Shown here: piece after piece, positions 24,807-32,530 of the stretch
Layout of the letters: each line of letters opens with the position of its first letter
Numbering within the stretch: the stretch's first letter is position 1
From: JAGOBX01 sp036733285
GTDB taxonomy: Bacteria > JAGOBX01
Assembly: GCA_036733285.1 (NCBI GenBank)
Contig: DAINAU010000019.1
Coordinates: 1 to 32,834 of the forward strand
Length of the DNA: 32,834 bases
Reading direction: 5' to 3'
Position numbers and translations under genes: made by a program
Notes under the pieces: generated by a model
Told to the model about the DNA's origin: nothing
What the model saw: only the letters and a program-made list of their open reading frames with translations
Databases searched by the model: none

Positions 24807-26126
24807 ATGAGTTCCGAAATTTCCAGCGTATCAAATTTTTCGATTCTTAAAAAATCAGGAATAGAATCAGGCGATTCGATTATCTCAATTAATGGAAATG
24901 TTATAGACGATTTTTTAGATTACGCTTTTTACTCCGCGTCGAATGAAAAATTTTTATTTTTGGAATTCAAAAAAAAAAATTCGAACAAAATAAAAAAATT
25001 AAAATTTAAAAATGATTTTTCCGGCAATCTCGGAATCGAATTAAGCGATTTTAAAGTAATGCGATGCGGAAATAAATGCGTCTTTTGTTTTTGCGACCAG
25101 CATCCTGAAACCTCAAGGTCTTCGTTGTTTTTCAAAGACGAAGATTACCGTCTTTCATTTTTATACGGAAATTATTTAACTTTATCGAATCTTTCCGAAA
25201 AACATTATAATAAAATTTTTTCCCTGAGATTGTCGCCTCTCTATATTTCCGTCCATTCTACAAACGATAATATAAGACGCAAAATTCTCGGCGTAAATTA
25301 CAAATTTAAAATTTTGGACAAGCTAAAGGATTTTGCGGCTAATAAAATTGAAATGAATTTCCAGATTGTGCTTATTCCGGAATATAACGATAACGATATA
25401 AACCGTTCATTATCGGATTTGGAAAAATTATATCCATATGTAAAATCAATCGCAATCGTTCCGGTCGGTTTGACAAAATTCAGAAATGGATTAACAAGAT
25501 TAAAACCTGTGGATAAACGCGCAGCTTTAAAAATCGTAGATACGGTTGAAAGATTTCAAAAAAAATGTTTAAAATGGCATGAAACGCGTTTGGCTTTTTT
25601 GTCTGATGAATTCTATATATTAGCCCAAAAAAAATTGCCGGATTACGAATGTTACGAGGATTTTTCACAATTAGAAAACGGAGTGGGATTAAGTTCTAAA
25701 TTTGAATGCGAATTAAAATCAGGATTAAAGAAATACAAAAACAAAATTATTGAAAACGCGGGTAAAAATTTTTTTGCGATTACCGGAAAAATTTCCGCCG
25801 CATTTATGCAAAAAATATCGGATTATATATTCTCGCAAACCGGAGTTTTGTTGAACGTTATATCCGTAGAGAATAAATATTTCGGAAAAAACATTACGGT
25901 TACAGGTTTGTTAAGCGGAACCGATATTGCCGGTTCGCTAATAAAACTCAAATCGAAAAACAAATTGGATAAAAATTCTCCGGTTCTTATTCCCGACATA
26001 GCGCTGAGATACGGGAAAGATATATTTATCGACGATATGCGGATTAATCGGCTGAAATCAGAATTTAATATTCGAGTCGTCGGTTCTTCCGCCGCAGGAC
26101 TTTTAAAAGCTTTATCGAAAAAATAA
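24807..26126 (+). CDS. DUF512 family radical-SAM-like Fe-S protein with N-terminal PDZ
   Basis: A 439-residue protein of the PDZ-plus-DUF512 family, widespread in anaerobes and cyanobacteria and without an established function. Residues ~5-60 form a PDZ-like fold (IESGDSIISINGNVIDDF). The cluster motif CGNKCVFCFCDQHPE near residue 90 gives the CxxxCxxC of radical-SAM enzymes. DEDYRLSFLYGNYLTLSNL follows directly, a hallmark of the family, and ISVHSTNDNIRRKILG belongs to the barrel. The C-terminal DUF512 portion runs to the end. ATG 24807 follows AAGAAG. It is the third gene of the 23512-26126 unit and converges on the phosphodiesterase gene with a 9-base gap. Confidence 0.9.
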   Translation: MSSEISSVSNFSILKKSGIESGDSIISINGNVIDDFLDYAFYSASNEKFLFLEFKKKNSNKIKKLKFKNDFSGNLGIELSDFKVMRCGNKCVFCFCDQHPETSRSSLFFKDEDYRLSFLYGNYLTLSNLSEKHYNKIFSLRLSPLYISVHSTNDNIRRKILGVNYKFKILDKLKDFAANKIEMNFQIVLIPEYNDNDINRSLSDLEKLYPYVKSIAIVPVGLTKFRNGLTRLKPVDKRAALKIVDTVERFQKKCLKWHETRLAFLSDEFYILAQKKLPDYECYEDFSQLENGVGLSSKFECELKSGLKKYKNKIIENAGKNFFAITGKISAAFMQKISDYIFSQTGVLLNVISVENKYFGKNITVTGLLSGTDIAGSLIKLKSKNKLDKNSPVLIPDIALRYGKDIFIDDMRINRLKSEFNIRVVGSSAAGLLKALSKK

Positions 26127-26127
26127 T

Positions 26128-26149
26128 CAACAGGATTATCCCTGCTGAA
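26128..26149. terminator. Possible bidirectional hairpin between convergent genes
   Basis: TCAACAGG and CCCTGCTGA can form a short stem with one mismatch in the 9-base gap and the first codons of the convergent gene end. No strong T run follows on either strand, so this is tentative. Confidence 0.25.
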
Positions 26150-27419
26150 TTTTGAGGATTTCTTCGTCGGGTATATCAATAATCAAACCGCATAATTCAG
26201 GATCAAATTGAAAACCTCCGCATTTTTTCAATTCGTTTTTTGCTTCGATAATTGTCATAGGTTCTTTATACGGTCTATAATTTATCATAACGTCAAATGA
26301 ATCAATTACCGCCAATATCCTTGCGTAAAAAGGAATTTTTTTTTCTTTAAGCCCTTCGGGATACCCTTTTCCATCCCATCTTTCATGATGGTATTTTATC
26401 GCGTTTATAACGTTGAAATATTCGCTCAGAGGTTTTACTATCTCCGCTCCTTTTATGGAATGTTTTTTTATTTCGTCGTATTCTTCAGCGGTTAATTTTC
26501 CCGGTTTGTTAAGAATCGAATCCGGAGTGCATATTTTTCCTATGTCATGAAGCGCCGCAGCAAGCTCGAGTTCGCGCAATTCCGAAACGGACATATTTAA
26601 TTTTTCGCCGATTTTTTTAGCGTATAATATCAGCCTGCTGCAATGTCCCGCGGTGCATTCGTCCCTGAACTCGACAAGATTAGAAAAAGTCAGTATCAGG
26701 TCTTTGTAAAGTTTTTCGATTTTCGAATTTAATATTGAATTCTCGATTATTATTCCTATTTGATGGGATACGAACTCTAAAATCACAATCTCATTTTCTG
26801 TCATAAAATACTCGTTATCCGGCTGAACCGCTATGGTGATAACGCCGTAAGTTTTGGTTTTTCCGTAGACCGGAGCTACCGCGTATTGAGTCGAATAAAT
26901 TCTTAATTCGTCTTTCATTCTTACGTTGAAGTTTTTTTCTTTGAATCTGTCGGTTATTAGAATCGCTTTTTTATTCGTAAAACATCTGGCTACGTAATTT
27001 CTCATTTTTTCGCCGGCTGTTTCTGAAGGATCTATATTCAAAGATTTTATATATTCCTCCGGCAAACCTATCGAACGAATTCCTTCGATTTTTCCGGTCG
27101 ATTCATTATAAAACATAAGCCCGACTCTGTCGTATCCCAAAACAGAATGCAATCCATTAATAATTTTGTCTACAATTACTTGTTCGTTTCTCTCGGTAAT
27201 AAGGTCGTCGAGAAGCTCGATAAATTTTTCGGCTCTTTCCCGATTAAGTATGACCGGAATTTTTTTATCAGGGGATTTATACTCGCCGAGAAGGTTTTTT
27301 AATTCCTCATTTTTTTTTTCGGAATAAAATAACCGGTCAATCAGATATTGTTCTTTATCCGGATATTTTGACGCTTCATCTTTTAAATCGCGCATCCATT
27401 GAAAATTGTTTTTATTCAT
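26136..27419 (-). CDS. GAF / HD-GYP phosphodiesterase (cyclic-di-GMP)
   Basis: A cytoplasmic signalling enzyme of 427 residues. A GAF sensor domain spans ~60-225 (IVDKIINGLHSVLGYDRVGLMF, then VAPVYGKTKTYGVITI). The HD-GYP domain occupies ~240-420: HDIGKICTPDSILNKPG near 288 supplies the HD metal ligands, and HHERWDGKGYPEGL near 340 contains the HHE and GYP signature, so catalytic residues look intact. It should hydrolyse cyclic-di-GMP in response to a small molecule or redox signal bound by GAF. It starts 37 bases downstream of the PAS gene on the same strand, so the two are probably co-transcribed, linking it to the hydrogenase neighbourhood. Confidence 0.92.
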   Translation of the reverse strand: MNKNNFQWMRDLKDEASKYPDKEQYLIDRLFYSEKKNEELKNLLGEYKSPDKKIPVILNRERAEKFIELLDDLITERNEQVIVDKIINGLHSVLGYDRVGLMFYNESTGKIEGIRSIGLPEEYIKSLNIDPSETAGEKMRNYVARCFTNKKAILITDRFKEKNFNVRMKDELRIYSTQYAVAPVYGKTKTYGVITIAVQPDNEYFMTENEIVILEFVSHQIGIIIENSILNSKIEKLYKDLILTFSNLVEFRDECTAGHCSRLILYAKKIGEKLNMSVSELRELELAAALHDIGKICTPDSILNKPGKLTAEEYDEIKKHSIKGAEIVKPLSEYFNVINAIKYHHERWDGKGYPEGLKEKKIPFYARILAVIDSFDVMINYRPYKEPMTIIEAKNELKKCGGFQFDPELCGLIIDIPDEEILKIQQG

Positions 27420-27456
27420 AAATAATTAACCGCCATACATACAAAAACGGAAATTT

Positions 27457-27963
27457 TCAGCTTATGTCTTTTTTTAGCATAGAGACAAGTTTTAACAGGC
27501 TTGATTTTGTTTCGGCAGTTGTCTCGCCGAGCAGTCCCGCTATTTCCTGAGCGACTTTCATTTGGTTATCAACAACTTTATTGACTTTTTCAATGGTTTC
27601 TTCTTTTAACCGCATCATATCAAGTTTATGAGCGTATTCGGGAGAAATATCCACCATTATGCAAGCTACAATATTTTCATCCGGTATGGGAAATATCAAT
27701 TCTTTTATATGCAATTTTAATTTAGGATAATGCGATTCTTTTCCTGTCATCACTATATTTTCGTCGCGCGCCCTTTCAAAATCGCCAGAATTTTCAAGTA
27801 TTTCAGAGATATTTTTTCCAATAACATTTTTTTTTTCAATTTTAAACATACGGCAGAAAGAAGGGTTCGCTATTTTTATGTTAAACGATTGGCTGTCTAC
27901 TACAACAAGACCGTTAGGGTCGTAATCCCATAAGAGCTCCCATAAAGATTTTTTATTTTCCAT
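27457..27963 (-). CDS. PAS-domain sensor protein
   Basis: 168 residues with one PAS domain (~10-115: NGLVVVDSQSFNIKIANPSF and NVIGKNISEILENSG) followed by a C-terminal helical tail (~120-168), and no transferase or DNA-binding domain. It should act through protein contacts. Similar short PAS proteins occur beside [FeFe] hydrogenase genes in some anaerobes, which fits its place here. GGAG at 27973-27976 lies 9 bases before the ATG. A 13-base palindrome sits just upstream. It is separated from the preceding [2Fe-2S] gene by a terminator, so it probably begins a new transcript that includes the HD-GYP gene. Confidence 0.85.
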   Translation of the reverse strand: MENKKSLWELLWDYDPNGLVVVDSQSFNIKIANPSFCRMFKIEKKNVIGKNISEILENSGDFERARDENIVMTGKESHYPKLKLHIKELIFPIPDENIVACIMVDISPEYAHKLDMMRLKEETIEKVNKVVDNQMKVAQEIAGLLGETTAETKSSLLKLVSMLKKDIS

Positions 27964-27986
27964 ATCTATTATCTCCGCGATTTATT

Positions 27987-27999
27987 TTGACATTGTCAA
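27987..27999. promoter_or_regulatory. Palindrome upstream of the PAS gene, possible operator
   Basis: TTGACATTGTCAA is perfectly symmetrical (TTGAC, 3-base centre, GTCAA) and lies 24-36 bases upstream of the PAS start codon. On the minus strand it contains TTGACA but no -10 at proper spacing. It may bind a regulator; the sequence does not match FNR (TTGATnnnnATCAA) or Rex closely. Confidence 0.35.
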
Positions 28000-28027
28000 T
28001 TTAAGCCAGACAAACAGAAAAAGCTAT

Positions 28028-28051
28028 AAAAAAAACGCTTTGCGTTTTTTT
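28028..28051 (-). terminator. Intrinsic terminator after the small [2Fe-2S] gene
   Basis: AAAAAACGC and GCGTTTTTT form a perfect stem with a 3-base loop at 28029-28051, overlapping the stop codon at 28050. On the minus strand the 3' arm ends in a T run (GCGTTTTTTTTATAG). Confidence 0.7.
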
Positions 28052-28319
28052 AATTTTCGTTTAAAACCGGAACAATTTCAGTGAAAAACTTTTGTTCGAC
28101 GTTTTCCGGCGAAATTTTAAGAATAAGTTTTTCCTTGTATTTTACGACGATTCCATCAGTGCAGGGTCCCAAACAAAACGAGCCTTTTAATTCAATTCTA
28201 TTATCATAACCGTTTTTATTCAGCAATTCCGTCAATTTAGGCAAAACAAAATAAGCGCCTTTATGATGACAAGCCGAACCTACGCATAAATATAAACTTT
28301 CTTTTTTTTTGGTTTCCAT
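28050..28319 (-). CDS. Thioredoxin-like [2Fe-2S] ferredoxin
   Basis: 89 residues with the four-cysteine pattern of thioredoxin-fold [2Fe-2S] proteins (NuoE / HndA C-terminal type): Cys12 and Cys17 in CVGSAC, Cys49 and Cys53 in CLGPC. The rest of the fold is compact with no extra domain, so it should serve as a small soluble electron carrier or redox sensor. It lies 151 bases downstream of the hydrogenase gene on the same strand and ends in its own terminator. A paralogous protein is encoded on the other side of the hydrogenase gene (30213-30458). Confidence 0.88.
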   Translation of the reverse strand: METKKKESLYLCVGSACHHKGAYFVLPKLTELLNKNGYDNRIELKGSFCLGPCTDGIVVKYKEKLILKISPENVEQKFFTEIVPVLNEN

Positions 28320-28416
28320 ATAGATTTAGATTCGAAAAATCACATTTCGTTTTTTGTATAAAAACAAATCCTTTTATAAAAAATACTGATTTTAACAATA
28401 TTAAATCTTACGCCTC

Positions 28417-28471
28417 ATACTAATCCGCTTTCAAAATTATGAAAAAAATTTTTAGAACGGCGGATTAGTAT
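28417..28471. repeat. Inverted repeat between hydrogenase and [2Fe-2S] gene
   Basis: ATACTAATCCGC (28417-28428) and GCGGATTAGTAT (28460-28471) are perfect 12-base complements around a 31-base AT-rich centre. The right arm touches the hydrogenase stop codon. A related TATACTAATCGCC occurs at 6132-6144. It could be a terminator or attenuator (no long T run) or a repeat element. Confidence 0.5.
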
Positions 28472-29955
28472 TAAACCGAACCATTTCGCTTTAGTAATTT
28501 TGACAGCGGTTCGGTATCAGAACTTTTATTTAAAAGTTCTTCAAGCATTTTTTTTGATAACTGCGGTTTTGTAATTATACCCGGTCCCCCTATGCATCCG
28601 TCTTCGCAGCACATTCCTTCAATAAAATTGAAATCGGTTTTTCCAAACGCCGCCGCTTTAAGTATTTTCAGAGTTTCTTTATTTAATCCGTTTATCAATT
28701 TAGAATCAAATTTAAAATCCTTATTTTTTTTAGACAAATAATGTTTAATCGCCTGAGTTACTCCGCCTGCGGCTCCAAATCCTCTGCCTTGTCTTGTCGC
28801 CGGCTCTGGTATTGACGCGCGTTCAAGCGAGGAAACGTCGATTTTTTTTGCCGCAAACACGCAGGCGATTTCTTCAAACGTTAAGACATAATCGACTAAA
28901 TTGTCTTTATATTCCGCCGCTTCTTTCTTTTTGGAAATGCAGGGTCCTATAAAAACTATTTTTGAATCCGGATGTTTTCGCTTTAACGTTCGCGCAGTTA
29001 AAATCATCGGCGAAAGAGTAGCGGAAATATTTTCCGTCAAATTCGGAAAATGCTTTTTTATACAGTCCACAAACGACGGACAACAAGACGAAGTTAAAAA
29101 TTTTAAACCGTGTTTTTCCATTTCAAGCGCTTCGGAACTTTCAATATCTCCAGCTTCGTCGGCTCCGGAAGCGGCTTCCGCTATTTCTTGAAATCCGCAC
29201 GCGTTTAAGCAAGTTATTATTTGTTCAAGGCTTGATTTGGGCGAAAACTGCCCAATTATAGAGGGAGCGAGTATAGCGTTAAATTTAACTCCTTGTTTCA
29301 AATCAAGAATAAAATCTTTGACCGAACTTTTTTCCACTATTGCCCCGAACGGACAGCTTAGCAAGCATCTTCCGCATAATATGCATTTTGATTCGTCTAT
29401 TTCGGCGACGCCTTCTTTATTGGTTTTTATAGCGTTGACAGGGCAGGAATTTTCACAAGGTCTGCTTACTTCAATAATCGCATGATACGGACATAGTTTG
29501 CTGCAAAGACTGCATTCGACGCATAAATCCTCGTTGATAACGGCGCGGTTGGCTCTTATTTCAATTGCGTTTTTAGGACAATTCATTTTACAGGGATGCG
29601 CCACGCAGTGCTGACAGGCTTCGGTTATATAATATCTTTTTTGCGGACATTCGTGACACGCCTCGGACATCACATAAATATAAGGCATTTCGTTTTTTGA
29701 CGAAATCGCTTCTTTTATGCAATCGCTCCAGCTTATGTTTCCGTATTTTTTTTCGTCGAGTCCAAGCAAAGTTTTTATTCTGTCAGCCGAGATCGCCCTG
29801 TCGTGATATATGCAACATCTATAAGGTTTATTTTTATAACCGCTAATTATATAAGGAATATCTCTTATTTTTTCATATTCGCCGTTTAATAAATATTCGC
29901 ATAATAAAGTCAATATTCTGCGTTTAATAACCGTTATTTCCGTTAAATAAAACAT
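28471..29955 (-). CDS. Putative [FeFe] hydrogenase, group-B-like, with multiple ferredoxin domains
   Basis: 494 residues. An N-terminal region with extra cysteines (47, 48, 100, 103) precedes [4Fe-4S] motifs at 114-126, 145-155, 167-171 and 191-201. The H-cluster domain (~220-465) has all expected ligands: L1 TSSCCPSF with Cys291/292, L2 GPCISKKKE with Cys339, L3 EGMCCEDGCIGG with Cys450 and Cys454. L1 ends in Phe instead of the Trp of standard TSCCPxW, and L2 reads IGPC instead of MPC. That is the form I associate with group B monomeric enzymes rather than the bidirectional group A. It should oxidise or produce H2, or sense it. Maturation genes hydEFG are not in the window. Start ATG 29955 has GGGAA upstream. 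Confidence 0.87.
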   Translation of the reverse strand: MFYLTEITVIKRRILTLLCEYLLNGEYEKIRDIPYIISGYKNKPYRCCIYHDRAISADRIKTLLGLDEKKYGNISWSDCIKEAISSKNEMPYIYVMSEACHECPQKRYYITEACQHCVAHPCKMNCPKNAIEIRANRAVINEDLCVECSLCSKLCPYHAIIEVSRPCENSCPVNAIKTNKEGVAEIDESKCILCGRCLLSCPFGAIVEKSSVKDFILDLKQGVKFNAILAPSIIGQFSPKSSLEQIITCLNACGFQEIAEAASGADEAGDIESSEALEMEKHGLKFLTSSCCPSFVDCIKKHFPNLTENISATLSPMILTARTLKRKHPDSKIVFIGPCISKKKEAAEYKDNLVDYVLTFEEIACVFAAKKIDVSSLERASIPEPATRQGRGFGAAGGVTQAIKHYLSKKNKDFKFDSKLINGLNKETLKILKAAAFGKTDFNFIEGMCCEDGCIGGPGIITKPQLSKKMLEELLNKSSDTEPLSKLLKRNGSV

Positions 29956-30027
29956 ATTAAATTCCCGTCATGTAATTTCCGATTTCGATGCCTTAAAAAA
30001 ATCTTATATAACCATAAGCCGCATTCG

Positions 30028-30100
30028 CGGAAAAACTATTAATCTTATCAAAAATATTTTTGCCGAAAAAGCAAGAATATTTTTGATAAGACGCTAAAAC
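30028..30100. repeat. Dispersed repeat, family B, copy 2, upstream of the hydrogenase gene
   Basis: TCTTATCAAAAATATT and GAATATTTTTGATAAGA form a near-perfect stem around GCCGAAAAAGCAA; the right half matches 456-487. It lies about 70-145 bases upstream of the hydrogenase start, so it could also influence that transcript. The rest of the gap 29956-30212 shows no coding frame and no confident promoter. Confidence 0.55.
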
Positions 30101-30212
30101 TCAGCCGCCTATTTTTTTATTATTCAAGCATATCTTTAAAAACCATTAAGCGGTTAATAAAAAACACTACTCCTTTTCTCTTATCTTTTATAAGAATCTC
30201 GCAAACTGAGTT

Positions 30213-30458
30213 CTAATTGGTTTCGCTATTTTCGTTTAAATAACTTACCACCGCGTCAATGGTTGCGTTTTGTATTATTTGACCGTCGATTTCAATAAAC
30301 GGCGGTTTCAATTCTGCGTCTTTACAATAATTAAGGCAGGTTGCGGCAATTATTTCAATATTTTTTTTATTATTCAATCCGCGTTCTTCAAGTTTCTCAA
30401 TGATTTCATAATTTCCAAGCAAATGACAACACGTTCCCAGACAAATTTTAATTTTCAA
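30213..30458 (-). CDS. Thioredoxin-like [2Fe-2S] protein
   Basis: 81 residues. Cys6 and Cys11 (CLGTCC) with Cys41 and Cys45 (CLNYC) reproduce the thioredoxin-like [2Fe-2S] pattern; an extra Cys10 sits beside Cys11. The C-terminal half (PPFIEIDGQIIQNATIDAVVSYL) is the typical last strand and helix of the fold. It is related to the protein at 28050-28319 but clearly diverged. It lies 64 bases after the duplicated binding protein gene and upstream of the hydrogenase on the same strand, so both [2Fe-2S] proteins flank the hydrogenase. A role as its electron partner or sensor is inferred. Confidence 0.83.
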   Translation of the reverse strand: MKIKICLGTCCHLLGNYEIIEKLEERGLNNKKNIEIIAATCLNYCKDAELKPPFIEIDGQIIQNATIDAVVSYLNENSETN

Positions 30459-30522
30459 TTTGTTTTCCTTAATATAAATCGTTTTTAAACCAAAATTATT
30501 TTACAATTGCATCAATAAAAAA

Positions 30523-32526
30523 TCAATAAGTTATGTTATGAATTTTTTCGGCTTGTTTTAATATTTTTTCCGGAATTTTCAAACCGAAATATCTGGCGGA
30601 TTCCGCATTAATTTCAAGATTGCTTTTTAAAATAGGTTTAAACGGAATGTCGGCGGGATTCATTCCTTTAATAATTTTATCGGCTAAATAAGCCGCTTCA
30701 AGTCCGCCGGTATAAAAATCGCGGCATAAGGCGAGAATTGCTCCGTCTTCAACGTTGCTTGACGAGAACCCGAAAATCGGAATTTTTTGTTTTTTACATA
30801 CGTCGCTTATTTTTGCAAATGAAACGTCCGTCAGATTATCCATGACCTGTAAAACGGCGTCGATTTTTTTAGAACACAATGCGGTAGCTGCGTCGGCGAT
30901 ATCCGAGGACGTATTCACTCCTATTCGAATAAACTCAATCTTCGCTTTATTTGCGTAACCCAACAAATTGTTGTAATGATAATCCGAGTTCAGTTCGTTT
31001 GTGGAATATAATGTCCCAATTTTTTTTATGCCCGGCATAAGCTCTACCAATAATTTTATCGTGTTTTCGTAATCGCAGGTAGTCCACGCGCCGGTCACAT
31101 TCGATATATGTTTTTCGTTCGATTCTCCTAACCCTGCAAGTTTCGGGTCGGCAAGATATGAAAACACTATCGGAACATTCGTCCCTCCGAATTTTTTTAT
31201 TAAGGCTTGAGTGGCTTGAGTGGTTATTGTAAAAATTAAATCCGGTTTATTATTTTCCAAAGAACTTACTAACGAATTCAAAACGGTTAACTCGTTTTGA
31301 GCCGATAAAATCTTTAAATCGTAGTTTTCATCTTGTTTCAAACCTTTATCCGCAAGACCTTTCTTTATTCCATCAATCGCTTCGTCTGAATTGAGCGTTT
31401 CAGTATAACGTAAAATTGCCAGATTCCATTTTTTTTGCGGTTTAAAAATTTCCGTTGTGTTTTTGTTTACAGCCGAATTGTTCTTAATAATTTCTTTTCC
31501 ATCTTCATTCGCTATAATATCCGCCGAGTTTAAAATATCTTCGGGAACGCGCCATTTGCCTTTTGTATTTTCCAGAGATTTCAAATTTATTGCGAGTTGC
31601 GGCGGCGTCATATTTTTTATCGGCATTGAAGACAACGGAGTTCCGTTCAAAGCCTCGGACGCAAGCCGTCCCGTTTCTTTGCCAACATTATAATAATTCG
31701 CGCCGAGCGATAAAAACGAACCGAGTTTCAGATGATCGGTATTATTTGTGAATACCGGTATTTTTCCTTTTTTTGCCGCTTCGATAACGGAAAACGCTCC
31801 AAGCTCGACCACGTTATCTCCGCCAATCCATATCGCCTCTACTCCGCGCTGAACAAGCGCGGAAGCCGCTTCGTATATTGCCGAAGAATTATCAATTGTC
31901 GACTCAAGCAATTCAATGTTTAATTTTTTGGCGATAATTCTGGCTTTTGAAAGACATGCCGCCGAGCACGCTTCCGAAGGAGTCCACACCACGCCGACTT
32001 TTTTTAAATCAGGGTTTATTTTTTTTATAAGTTCGAAAACTTCGTCTACCGGCTGAAAAGTTCCGTATCCAGCTATATAATCCGGATGCGATAAAGGTTC
32101 TTCGCTTATTCCCACTCCGGCTCCCGCCGGATGAGTTACTATGCCGAAAATATGCCGTATTCTATTGGTTTTATTGGCGTTTGCCGTAGTCTGCAGCGAC
32201 GGCGTCGACAACGTTATTGCCATATCGAACATCCCGCTTGTAATCTCTTTAGCGATAGAATTTGCCACATTCATATCGCCTTCGGCGTTATATTTTCTTA
32301 TTGAAATATTATCTCCTTCAACAAAACCGTTTTCAGCAAGAGCGTCTATTACTCCTTTTTGACCGTCTTCAAGCGTTGGCCTGGATGAAAAAATGAACAG
32401 CGCGATTTTATGAATTTTAACTTCCTTTTTAACAACGCGTCTGTCCAAATCTGAAATCAGCAAAGCGGACGCGGCTAAAGCTATTAAAAAAAATCCCAAA
32501 AATAAACGTTTAAGAACAAATATCAT
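30523..32526 (-). CDS. Membrane-anchored tandem substrate-binding protein (two ABC_sub_bind domains)
   Basis: 667 residues. A basic start and a hydrophobic segment at ~4-22 (FLGFFLIALAASALLI, no lipobox cysteine) anchor or export it. Two copies of the ABC_sub_bind-type domain follow, one at ~38-345 (KIALFIFSSRPTLEDGQKGV) and one at ~370-660 (KWNLAILRYTETLNSDEAIDG). Each has the DxxxTxxTxxxQ-like core: DMAITLSTPSLQTT in the first and DLIFTITTQATQAL in the second. Such domains bind aromatic amino acids or similar ligands. No permease or ATPase gene is adjacent in the window. The start lies only 4 bases after the receiver-protein stop, so it may be the input of a signalling pathway rather than a transporter part. 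Confidence 0.85.
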   Translation of the reverse strand: MIFVLKRLFLGFFLIALAASALLISDLDRRVVKKEVKIHKIALFIFSSRPTLEDGQKGVIDALAENGFVEGDNISIRKYNAEGDMNVANSIAKEITSGMFDMAITLSTPSLQTTANANKTNRIRHIFGIVTHPAGAGVGISEEPLSHPDYIAGYGTFQPVDEVFELIKKINPDLKKVGVVWTPSEACSAACLSKARIIAKKLNIELLESTIDNSSAIYEAASALVQRGVEAIWIGGDNVVELGAFSVIEAAKKGKIPVFTNNTDHLKLGSFLSLGANYYNVGKETGRLASEALNGTPLSSMPIKNMTPPQLAINLKSLENTKGKWRVPEDILNSADIIANEDGKEIIKNNSAVNKNTTEIFKPQKKWNLAILRYTETLNSDEAIDGIKKGLADKGLKQDENYDLKILSAQNELTVLNSLVSSLENNKPDLIFTITTQATQALIKKFGGTNVPIVFSYLADPKLAGLGESNEKHISNVTGAWTTCDYENTIKLLVELMPGIKKIGTLYSTNELNSDYHYNNLLGYANKAKIEFIRIGVNTSSDIADAATALCSKKIDAVLQVMDNLTDVSFAKISDVCKKQKIPIFGFSSSNVEDGAILALCRDFYTGGLEAAYLADKIIKGMNPADIPFKPILKSNLEINAESARYFGLKIPEKILKQAEKIHNITY

Positions 32527-32530
32527 TGAA

